Of a stretch of 5,536 nt of DNA, positions 1 through 5,052 are shown in pieces (the stretch's first letter is position 1; the number at the start of each line of letters is the position of its first letter). A model generated the notes under the pieces. That model saw only the letters and a list, made by a program, of their open reading frames with translations, was not told the origin of the DNA and ran no database searches. Where the stretch lies: positions 1 through 5,536 of the forward strand of contig JAAZIL010000002.1 in assembly GCA_012800885.1 (NCBI GenBank), in the 5' to 3' direction. The DNA comes from Candidatus Dojkabacteria bacterium. GTDB lineage: Bacteria; Patescibacteriota; Dojkabacteria; SC72. The position numbers and the translations under genes are program-made.

Positions 1-500
1 AAACCATCTATTCCATCAGTTATGTTAAATGAGTTCAATATGAAGGCAAGAGGTATTGCTAAAAGAATAGCTATTATGAGTGATTTAGAGATTAGGACTA
101 AAGCTATGAAGAGTACGAGAATTTGAATAGGCATTTTGTATCTAGCTTTCATACCCCATCGTTTTATCTCTCGGTAAAGAAAAAATTCAAAGATATCATC
201 TAGGAGTCCTAAAATACCTAGTACAACTGCACTGATAGCTATTATTTGGAATTCAGTTGAAGTCTTAAATAGAGAGAGATATATAGTTAGAAGAAGTATT
301 AGGAGAACCCCAAATGAGGATGGTGTTGCAATATTGGATAGCATATGTTTGTAGTATCTTTGATTCCTTTTCTTCTCTGTTTCTTTGTCAGTTTCAATCT
401 TCTTGTAGAACTTCAATTTTCTAAGAGAAAAAATTAATACAGGAGCAACTAAGAAATTGATTAACAGAGTTATTAATATGATTTTTATATTCATTTCCAT
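1..500 (-). CDS. mraY: MraY-like phospho-sugar transferase (N-terminal part, truncated by window start)
   Basis: The first 166 codons are visible on the minus strand, from an ATG at 500, with no stop. MraY family members move phospho-MurNAc-pentapeptide from UDP to undecaprenyl phosphate at the inner membrane, making lipid I of peptidoglycan. Visible signs are an N-terminal membrane helix (about 5-26), HMLSNIATPSSFG at 52-64 in the place of the family's H...GTPTMGG element, the GLLDD motif with Asp101-Asp102, and NSFNITDGIDG at 156-166, a close match to the NAVNLTDGLDG signature. Hydrophobic segments occur near 65-78, 86-100, 125-137 and 140-155. The upstream Q...GP part of the family's cytoplasmic loop is poorly conserved, replaced by a Lys/Arg-rich stretch (27-51). 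The C-terminal half, including the histidine cluster, lies outside the window. A related family-4 polyprenyl-phosphate transferase of the WecA/TagO type is the alternative, but the TP motif favours MraY. A second ATG two codons in could be the true start. Confidence 0.8.
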   Translation of the reverse strand, partial: MEMNIKIILITLLINFLVAPVLIFSLRKLKFYKKIETDKETEKKRNQRYYKHMLSNIATPSSFGVLLILLLTIYLSLFKTSTEFQIIAISAVVLGILGLLDDIFEFFLYREIKRWGMKARYKMPIQILVLFIALVLISKSLIIAILLAIPLAFILNSFNITDGIDG

Positions 501-507
501 ACGAACA

Positions 508-516
508 ATAATATCA
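508..516 (-). promoter_or_regulatory. Extended -10 promoter of the mraY-like gene, probably leaderless
   Basis: Read on the minus strand, the sequence TGATATTAT (516 to 508) matches the extended -10 consensus TGnTATAAT with one mismatch in the hexamer. Only seven bases separate it from the ATG at 500, so transcription would start at or next to the start codon. There is no room for a Shine-Dalgarno site. No good -35 box is visible at the usual spacing, which is acceptable for an extended -10 promoter. Confidence 0.5.
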
Positions 517-660
517 TATTAGCTTGTTTTTAACATTCAGAAACTCATGACGATTATTTAAAGAGTCTTCATTATATTATTGTTTAATTCAAGTTAATAA
601 ATATAGATAGAGTCTTGTTTTAGTACTTCTATTTTTCAAAGAATATGTGACACTATCTTC

Positions 661-727
661 ATAAATATATCTAAGGATAATATGTACCTTGGATTGTTGC
701 TATCATAAGTTGGTGAGATATATTTAT
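661..727. repeat. 12-bp perfect inverted repeat in the divergent spacer
   Basis: ATAAATATATCT (661-672) is the exact reverse complement of AGATATATTTAT (716-727), with 43 bases between them. The arms are almost pure A/T, so chance is a real explanation. If transcribed toward 792 it could form a long-loop hairpin, or as DNA it could be a dispersed operator pair. Confidence 0.35.
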
Positions 728-731
728 ACAC

Positions 732-759
732 TTGCAATAGTGAATAAATGTAGTACACT
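732..759 (+). promoter_or_regulatory. Weak sigma-70-like promoter candidate for the 792-3008 unit
   Basis: TTGCAA (732-737) and TACACT (754-759) are separated by 16 bp, and each matches four of six consensus positions. TATAGT (767-772) is a better -10 hexamer but lacks a -35 partner; using it would give a leader of about 13 bases. No Shine-Dalgarno sequence precedes the ATG at 792 in either case. Confidence 0.25.
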
Positions 760-791
760 TAAAATATATAGTTAAATTAACTTAACTTAAA

Positions 792-1949
792 ATGAAGATT
801 AAATTATTCTTCTATTTATTACCCCTAGTCATTCTCCCTTTTCTTTTTCTTAAAGAAGTTGAAGCGGTACATCAACTCCCTTCATGTGCTTCTAACTATA
901 CTACTGCTCTAGAACTTCAAGAAGGAGAGAGTAGTGGAGGTAGTATCCCAGAGGGTAAGCCTTGTTACTTTTTTGTTAACTCTAAGCCGGGTTTCGAATT
1001 AAAGATAGATTACAGAATTACAGGTGATTTCTTCGGTTCTGTATCTATGTATGATGGTGAGAGAGAAAAAATTGCTTCAAGTATAGATAAAAGTGATGTG
1101 TTAAGATGGCTGGGTAATGAGTCAGAGGAGTCTAGATACTATCTTGTAATTGAGAATTCGTACAATACAGATACTCTTTTGTTAAATGTTAATTCTATTG
1201 ATAGAACAGATGCAAATAGTGGAACTGATGCTGGTGGTAATTTTGATAAAGCGGTTGATATAGAGTTGGGTGAGTATACAGGGTATCTCTCTAGTTTTGT
1301 ATACGGAGCAGTAGGTGGTAATGATGATGCAGATTATTACAGACTTCCTGTAAAAAGTGGAGATAAAATTACCCTGAAGGTTTCTCCTGTAGGGGATTTT
1401 AAGATAGGAAGTGCTGTATATGATAGTAATAGGAATGAACTTTTCAATGAAGATGGATTAGATTTAGAATCTGGTCAGATAATCCAGAAGACATTTAATA
1501 TACGGTCTAATGGATATATATATGTTGTAGTAAAATACGCTTCATTTGGAGGAAGCGAAGACAGTATTGATCAATATACTTTACTAGTTTCAAGTGGAGG
1601 TGTAGAGAGCTTAGGTGGAGAGATAGAGGAAGTAACAGATACTGTTGTACCTGTTACGAGTACAAAAAATATTTTAATTAAGCTATCTATTGTTGCTCTT
1701 GTAGTCTTTGTTATTGTCTTAATAGTTCTTCTAGTTTCTCGACAGCTTAAAAGCAAGAAAAAAGAGAGATCTGAGAAAAAGAGAGAAGAGAAGAAAAAAT
1801 CTGAGATAAACAAAGAAGAAAAGAAGGTAGAAGAGGAACCAAAAATAGAGAAAGAAGAGGAGAGTAGCAAAGAGAATACTAAGAAAGTAAAAGTTATTGT
1901 TGAGGAAGGTACTGATGTAGAGATAACTTCAAAGGAAGAAGGGAAGTAG
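792..1949 (+). CDS. Secreted, membrane-anchored protein with PPC-like beta-sandwich domains
   Basis: This 385-residue protein has a clear signal peptide (about 1-25, basic N-terminus, hydrophobic core, then VEA-V). An extracellular region of about 265 residues follows, then one transmembrane helix (about 293-316) and a cytoplasmic tail of about 69 residues dominated by Lys and Glu. Residues 146-267 resemble a bacterial pre-peptidase C-terminal (PPC) domain: NDDADYYRLPVKSGDKITLKV is split around Asp180-Tyr183 and Gly190-Asp191, and YTLLVSS ends the domain. Residues 30-136 look like a second, diverged copy, with YYLVIEN and LLLNVNS at equivalent places, and its Cys32 and Cys58 could form a disulfide. 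PPC domains usually accompany secreted peptidases or bind carbohydrate or protein, but no enzyme domain is present here. The stop codon abuts the next gene's ATG, so the two are co-translated. The likely role is surface binding or sensing coupled to a cytosolic partner; this is inference. Confidence 0.85.
   Translation: MKIKLFFYLLPLVILPFLFLKEVEAVHQLPSCASNYTTALELQEGESSGGSIPEGKPCYFFVNSKPGFELKIDYRITGDFFGSVSMYDGEREKIASSIDKSDVLRWLGNESEESRYYLVIENSYNTDTLLLNVNSIDRTDANSGTDAGGNFDKAVDIELGEYTGYLSSFVYGAVGGNDDADYYRLPVKSGDKITLKVSPVGDFKIGSAVYDSNRNELFNEDGLDLESGQIIQKTFNIRSNGYIYVVVKYASFGGSEDSIDQYTLLVSSGGVESLGGEIEEVTDTVVPVTSTKNILIKLSIVALVVFVIVLIVLLVSRQLKSKKKERSEKKREEKKKSEINKEEKKVEEEPKIEKEEESSKENTKKVKVIVEEGTDVEITSKEEGK
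1747..1890 (+). repeat. Purine-rich low-complexity tract encoding the charged tail
   Basis: The plus strand is almost entirely A and G here, made of short aag, gag and aga units. It encodes the Lys/Glu-rich cytoplasmic tail (about residues 319-367) of the anchored protein. The composition is explained by the coding of a charged, probably helical or disordered tail and does not need a separate function. Such tracts tend to expand and contract, so the tail length may vary between relatives. Confidence 0.6.
1932..1946 (+). promoter_or_regulatory. Purine-rich ribosome binding region for the 1950 gene
   Basis: AAGGAAGAAGGGAAG lies inside the last codons of the upstream gene and ends three bases before the ATG at 1950. 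GAAGGG sits at a suitable distance for anti-Shine-Dalgarno pairing. With the stop codon TAG directly followed by ATG, termination-reinitiation is the simplest way to translate the second gene. Confidence 0.45.
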
Positions 1950-3008
1950 ATGAAAATAGATAATATTAAATTAGAAAGATTTGCTAATACAGAGAGATGG
2001 AAACTTCTTGAGAAGGCTTCTAGTGCAAGACAGACTCTCTTTAAATTAGGACATATTAATCCTGAAGTATTTATGGATAAGGAGAAAGCAATAGGAGGTA
2101 ATATTGTAGAGGAAAAGAGAATAGGAAATGTGATAGAGACCACAAAGACGGTAGGTCTTTTTAAAAGACAGGGGATGAGGTCTGAGATATATGAGGCTTT
2201 GATTGCAGGTGTACAGTTAGGAGTTATACGTTCGAAGACAGTTAAGGACATAGAGGAGTTAAGGGAGATGGCGAGTGCTGTTCATCCTGAAGAGTTAGAT
2301 TACTCTACAGATATCTCTGTAGCAGAGTATGATAACAAAGAGATGGCATCAGAGGCATTAAAGAATTTAGCAGAGCAGTATACAAAAGGGATACTTGATA
2401 CCTCTCTTCCTGGTATGTCTGGCACTACTATAGAAGAGATACTTAAGAATCCTTTGGTTCGTGCAGAGGCAGAGAAACAGGGAACTGATCCAGAAACGAT
2501 AGAGAAAACGCTAAAGGATTTAAGAGAGGCATCCAAACAGATGGTAGAACAGGTAAAAGAATCAGGTACAAAGTATGAGGTAGGGAAATTTGGTAAATAT
2601 CCTGCCGTATATGTAATTCCTCCTGTATCCTTAGATAGAAAGAAAGAAGTTAAGAGAGAGAAGCCTACAGGTGCAGGTGGTTATAATAGTAGGGTAAAAC
2701 TTCCACCAGATGCTTTTAAGAGAGAGGAGTATCCTATTAATGGTAAGATGCTTCAGGGTATACAGGTTGAAAAGTATGTTCTTACGGGTGGTCTTTTGTC
2801 ATTATTAAATAATACTCCTAGTGGTAGTGCATTCTGTCAATCCTTAACAAAGTTTAAAACTGTAACAGAGACTACTCATTTAGATGGTATTACTTATATA
2901 GAGCATTGGATTACTCCTACCAACAGTAACCTTAAAACAGAAGGCTATATGAATAGGGATGAAGTAGAAGATATGGTGAAGAAGTTTATATCTCTACTGG
3001 AGTCTTAG
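1950..3008 (+). CDS. Unrecognised soluble protein, translationally coupled to the anchored PPC protein
   Basis: I do not recognise this 352-residue protein. It has no signal peptide and no membrane segment, so it should be cytosolic. Residues 1-40 and 75-205 are charged and look mainly helical, with Leu/Ile-spaced Glu/Lys runs around 129-148 and 181-205. A short strand-like segment, KYEVGKFGKYPAVYVI (208-223), follows. A basic linker rich in Lys, Arg, Gly and Pro (229-252) leads to a C-terminal part (about 262-352) with mixed strands and a final helix. The only cysteine is Cys296. No nucleotide-binding loop or catalytic motif is visible. The ATG at 1950 is chosen because it directly follows the upstream TAG and is served by a purine-rich ribosome site. 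Its tight coupling to a single-pass surface protein suggests that it binds or acts with that protein's charged tail, though there is no direct evidence. Its stop overlaps the convergent gene by 4 bp. Confidence 0.8.
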   Translation: MKIDNIKLERFANTERWKLLEKASSARQTLFKLGHINPEVFMDKEKAIGGNIVEEKRIGNVIETTKTVGLFKRQGMRSEIYEALIAGVQLGVIRSKTVKDIEELREMASAVHPEELDYSTDISVAEYDNKEMASEALKNLAEQYTKGILDTSLPGMSGTTIEEILKNPLVRAEAEKQGTDPETIEKTLKDLREASKQMVEQVKESGTKYEVGKFGKYPAVYVIPPVSLDRKKEVKREKPTGAGGYNSRVKLPPDAFKREEYPINGKMLQGIQVEKYVLTGGLLSLLNNTPSGSAFCQSLTKFKTVTETTHLDGITYIEHWITPTNSNLKTEGYMNRDEVEDMVKKFISLLES

Positions 3009-3499
3009 AATCTTCTTATTCCTTGTTGTACGGCATTCTTTATTAAATCATTAAATATCAGAGGATTAATAGAGTATATTATTACAAATGATGTAAAGAA
3101 TATTACTGCTGCTAACCATCTGGTATATACACCTCTTGTTCTTACAAAAAGTATAACAGAGAGTACTGCCATTAATGTAGGACCCAATGTTTGTATATCT
3201 CCCAATGGTACAAGATACCCCCCTATATATTCCTGTGTACTATCCAAATACTCTGCTAAATTAAAGTTAATGTTAAATAGGATTAGTATTATCTCTGCTA
3301 TTAACACGCCTAGAAGGATGTAAGAGGATGTCTTAGTAGATTTACCTTCTGTTCTATATGCTTCATATATTACTGCTGGTAGAAGACCTAGTATAGCGAT
3401 TAGAGTAATGTTGTAATATAATCCTACTATTACTCCTATTAAAGCAATAATCGTTACAATAGTACATATAATTGGTGCATTTTTAGTTGGTTTTGCCAT
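3005..3499 (-). CDS. Small polytopic membrane protein of unknown function (about five helices)
   Basis: This 164-residue protein is strongly hydrophobic, with predicted membrane helices near 8-28, 31-47, 60-77, 102-119 and 127-145. The N-terminus is short and basic (MAKPTK). Short loops carry RTEGKSTK (49-56) and RTRG (120-123), and a C-terminal amphipathic stretch ends in RRF. Charge placement fits helices separated by short cytoplasmic basic loops. No transporter, protease or enzyme signature is visible, so no function is assigned. It runs convergently to the 1950-3008 gene: its TAA overlaps that gene's TAG within four shared bases, leaving no space for a terminator between them. A -10-like hexamer lies nine bases before its ATG, and no Shine-Dalgarno site is present. 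The coding call rests on uninterrupted helices with realistic loop composition. Confidence 0.75.
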   Translation of the reverse strand: MAKPTKNAPIICTIVTIIALIGVIVGLYYNITLIAILGLLPAVIYEAYRTEGKSTKTSSYILLGVLIAEIILILFNINFNLAEYLDSTQEYIGGYLVPLGDIQTLGPTLMAVLSVILFVRTRGVYTRWLAAVIFFTSFVIIYSINPLIFNDLIKNAVQQGIRRF

Positions 3500-3508
3500 A
3501 CTTTACTA

Positions 3509-3514
3509 ATAATA
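3509..3514 (-). promoter_or_regulatory. -10-like hexamer just upstream of the five-helix membrane protein
   Basis: On the minus strand, TATTAT (3514 to 3509) ends nine bases before the ATG at 3499. A start about seven bases downstream would leave a leader of only two or three bases. It lacks the TGn extension, and the surrounding DNA is so A/T-rich that a hexamer of this kind could occur by chance. Confidence 0.3.
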
Positions 3515-3630
3515 TTTTATTTAATATATTAAATATCTCTATTAACAAGATATTAACATATGCTAACATTATATGCTATATCAATCTTGCTAAAGTATGA
3601 ATTAGGTCATCTGCCCTATACAATATCTCT

Positions 3631-3647
3631 CTAAAATATATTTTTAG
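3631..3647. repeat. AT-rich hairpin downstream of the deoxyribosyltransferase-like gene
   Basis: CTAAAA (3631-3636) and TTTTAG (3642-3647) are complementary around a five-base loop, 17 bases past the end of the minus-strand gene that stops at 3664. There is no G/C-rich stem and no good U-tract on that strand, so intrinsic terminator activity is doubtful. Confidence 0.25.
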
Positions 3648-3663
3648 AAAATAGTGGTAAACT

Positions 3664-4053
3664 CTACCTTAATTTCTTAATTAGTTGAGTGGGTGTCTTA
3701 ATAAAGCCTGTAAACAATATATTTCTACATCCTTCTTCTTTCTCTTCTTCAAGCGCATATATCGGCTTATTAGATGCTACAGAATAGCCTATCTCTAATG
3801 TAGTACTATTGCCAATGTATCCTCCTTTGTTATATATAAATACAACATCCGCCTTTCTAATTTTATAAAAGTGGTCGTGTGTTAATCCAAGAAGAATGAA
3901 TCTCTTATATGCTTCTGATAAGGTCTTCCATTCTTTATCAGGATTATGTAGATACGGCTCATACACGATAATACCTTTGTCTCTCAATTTGCTGGCAAAT
4001 TCTTTCATTTCATTTTTAAATCTTTTAGAACCACAAATTACAACAGATTTCAT
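3664..4053 (-). CDS. Nucleoside 2-deoxyribosyltransferase-like protein
   Basis: This 129-residue, single-domain protein has the Rossmann-like layout of the nucleoside 2-deoxyribosyltransferase superfamily. VVICGSKRFKNEM (4-16) is the N-terminal strand and glycine-serine loop, ADVVFIYNKGG (68-78) is the central strand, and YIGNSTTLEIGYSVA (79-93) is the family's active-site helix. Glu87 aligns with the nucleophilic glutamate that forms the deoxyribosyl intermediate. KPIYALEEE (96-104) is a further core strand. Family members exchange bases between deoxyribonucleosides or, as in the DNPH1/Rcl branch, hydrolyse the N-glycosidic bond of nucleotides. The substrate cannot be read from sequence. The likely role is nucleotide salvage or clean-up in the cytosol. 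The length is short for base-exchanging enzymes (about 150-160 residues) but typical of small hypothetical members. The gene has its own extended -10 box and no strong ribosome site. Confidence 0.8.
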   Translation of the reverse strand: MKSVVICGSKRFKNEMKEFASKLRDKGIIVYEPYLHNPDKEWKTLSEAYKRFILLGLTHDHFYKIRKADVVFIYNKGGYIGNSTTLEIGYSVASNKPIYALEEEKEEGCRNILFTGFIKTPTQLIKKLR

Positions 4054-4086
4054 AATATTTACTTAAATTTATCCATGATGAAGGAT

Positions 4087-4095
4087 ATTTTATCA
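4087..4095 (-). promoter_or_regulatory. Extended -10 promoter of the deoxyribosyltransferase-like gene
   Basis: On the minus strand, TGATAAAAT (4095 to 4087) matches TGnTATAAT with one mismatch in the hexamer. Transcription would start near 4080, giving a leader of about 27 bases with no convincing Shine-Dalgarno site. The box shares the TGATA core with those before the mraY-like and methyltransferase genes. Confidence 0.4.
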
Positions 4096-4201
4096 TATTT
4101 AAGGAAGCGTAGGATTATATTATTCAGAAGGTATATCTAACAGGAATGGTGAGGCATATAGATCTGAAATAGAAAACGAGAGAAATAAGGCAATATAGTT
4201 T

Positions 4202-4223
4202 AGTAAAATCTTATTATTTTACT
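4202..4223. terminator. 8-bp perfect inverted repeat spanning the methyltransferase stop codon
   Basis: AGTAAAAT (4202-4209) and ATTTTACT (4216-4223) are perfect reverse complements around a six-base loop. The structure overlaps the last codons and the TAA (4214-4216) of the minus-strand methyltransferase gene. It could mark or protect the mRNA 3' end. The stem is nearly all A/T and no U-tract follows it on the minus strand, so termination activity is uncertain. Confidence 0.3.
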
Positions 4224-4819
4224 TTCTTAACATAAAATATTAGCCAATTATCTTCTTCTGTATTTCTCCTTTCAACTTCTAATACGGAGAAACCAGTTAG
4301 TTCAAGAACATCTCGAAATTCATCCTCATTGTAATAAGAGAAGAGTCTTTCTCTCTTTTCTTGTATTCTCTCTCCTTCTCCTTCTTTCATTGTAATAAAG
4401 CCTATACCATTAATCCTTAATACAGATGAAATCGCTAATAAAGAATTAACTATCTCATTTTTAGGGATGTGCAATAAAACAGCAGATGCCCAAAAACCAT
4501 CAAACTCTCCTAATGAAGGATCTAATTCATGAACATATTTTTGAATAAATAGTACTAAAGGGTTTCTTTGCTTAGCTAACTCAAGTAACCCTACTGAAGC
4601 ATCTGTTCCTACATAGTCATAGCCCAAATTAATCAAAGCTTGGGCATCTTTCCCAGCTCCAGACCCTATTTCTATAATTCTTCCGCTAGGAAGATATTCT
4701 TCAAATTTCTTCATTTCGTCTTTCCACCAAGATTCTTTGTCGTTTCCACCATGAGATGCAGACCATGAATTGGCTTTTTCATTATAATACCTCACAGTCC
4801 TAACTTTCGGATTATTCAT
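4214..4819 (-). CDS. Class I SAM-dependent methyltransferase
   Basis: This 201-residue protein has the class I methyltransferase core. YYNEKANSWS (11-20) resembles the N-terminal segment common in UbiE-like and small-molecule methyltransferases. Motif I is IIEIGSGAGKDAQAL (48-62), the glycine-rich loop that binds S-adenosylmethionine. The acidic residue that binds the ribose is in VGTDASVGLLELA (70-82), probably Asp73. Motif IV-like FDGFWASAVLLHI (106-118) precedes the motif V-VI region (NGIGFITMKEGEG, 137-149). The C-terminal strand-turn pair ends in NWLIFYVKK. This is a complete, soluble cytosolic enzyme of ordinary size. The acceptor cannot be told from sequence: no DNA-methyltransferase catalytic motif (NPPY or PCQ) is present, so a small molecule or a metabolite is more likely than DNA. 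A perfect extended -10 box lies six bases before the ATG, which supports this start and a leaderless message. It appears to be transcribed alone. Confidence 0.9.
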   Translation of the reverse strand: MNNPKVRTVRYYNEKANSWSASHGGNDKESWWKDEMKKFEEYLPSGRIIEIGSGAGKDAQALINLGYDYVGTDASVGLLELAKQRNPLVLFIQKYVHELDPSLGEFDGFWASAVLLHIPKNEIVNSLLAISSVLRINGIGFITMKEGEGERIQEKRERLFSYYNEDEFRDVLELTGFSVLEVERRNTEEDNWLIFYVKKVK

Positions 4820-4825
4820 GAGAGA

Positions 4826-4834
4826 ATTATATCA
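4826..4834 (-). promoter_or_regulatory. Perfect extended -10 promoter of the methyltransferase gene, leaderless
   Basis: On the minus strand, TGATATAAT (4834 to 4826) is an exact TGnTATAAT. Six bases (TCTCTC) separate it from the ATG at 4819, so the predicted first base of the transcript is at or next to the A of the start codon. No -35 box is evident, as is allowed for extended -10 promoters. No Shine-Dalgarno site could exist on such a transcript. Confidence 0.6.
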
Positions 4835-4889
4835 AATTTAAATTGAGGATTCTTAAAAACATATATCTTTTTTAACTACTTTTATCCTC

Positions 4890-4914
4890 TAGGTCTTAGT
4901 TTTGAGACTTCCTA
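4890..4914 (+). terminator. Terminator-like hairpin followed by five T residues
   Basis: On the plus strand, GTCTTA (4893-4898) pairs with TGAGAC (4903-4908) around a four-base loop with one G-U pair, and TAGG/CCTA offers flanking pairing. TTTTT (4915-4919) follows. No plus-strand gene ends just upstream, so it would block antisense transcription from the methyltransferase region. Alternatively the palindrome is an operator. Confidence 0.35.
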
Positions 4915-4968
4915 TTTTTAAGATAAAAATAACTTAGTACTCATAAAGATTTTTGAACACAGTGTACA

Positions 4969-5029
4969 GGTCTTGTAGCAACCGACGATAAATGACGGGA
5001 TATACGTGTCTGAAATTTGCAATGAGACC
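4969..5029 (+). ncRNA. Long-range stem, candidate structured leader RNA or operator
   Basis: GGTCTTGTAGCAA (4969-4981) pairs with TTGCAATGAGACC (5017-5029) over 13 positions with one A-A mismatch and two G-U pairs. The 35-base interior contains CCG/CGG (4982-4984 and 4996-4998). A competing pairing exists: GCAACC (4978-4983) is complementary to GGTTGC (5051-5056), and would disrupt the first stem. The G-U pairs suit RNA better than DNA. However, the predicted promoter of the ClpP-like gene (5053-5081) lies downstream, so a leader role would need an earlier start. No known RNA family is recognised. Confidence 0.35.
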
Positions 5030-5052
5030 ACGAGATAGAATGAAAACTCAGG

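Larger units (their letters stand above)
501..791. other. Divergent intergenic spacer with no gene
   Basis: This AT-rich spacer lies between the two divergent genes and must hold both promoters. No open frame of meaningful length is present on either strand. It contains a 12-bp perfect inverted repeat (661-672 and 716-727), the direct repeat AGAGTCTT (562-569 and 609-616), and two copies of TACACTT (727-733 and 754-760). The first TACACTT overlaps the near-palindrome CACTTGCAATAGTG (729-742), which could be an operator for the downstream unit. No known RNA family is recognised. Confidence 0.6.

Noticed and set aside
1571..2251. Open frame of 226 codons on the minus strand
   Set aside because: It is the antisense of the Lys/Glu-rich tail and of the start of the next gene. 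Its Ser/Phe-rich low-complexity product is what an antisense purine tract produces, and both sense genes are better supported.
2300..2536. Open frame of 78 codons on the minus strand
   Set aside because: It lies wholly inside the 1950-3008 gene, is Ser-rich and has no recognisable motif. It is a shadow frame.
4075..4140. Micro-ORF of 21 codons on the plus strand starting ATGATG
   Set aside because: Too short, very basic, and with no ribosome site; it also overlaps the minus-strand promoter region of the 3664-4053 gene.
4103..4198. Open plus-strand frame of about 31 codons without an ATG, ending in TAG, between the deoxyribosyltransferase-like and methyltransferase genes
   Set aside because: It has a protein-like look (Glu/Arg/Asn-rich end) and might be a gene remnant, but there is no start codon, ribosome site or recognisable family, so I do not call a pseudogene.
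4969..5029. tRNA gene, suggested by a 7-bp acceptor-like stem followed by TA
   Set aside because: The enclosed length is only 61 bases, there is no T-arm with a GTTC-like loop, and the inner GCAA/TTGC pair continues the same stem rather than forming a D-arm.
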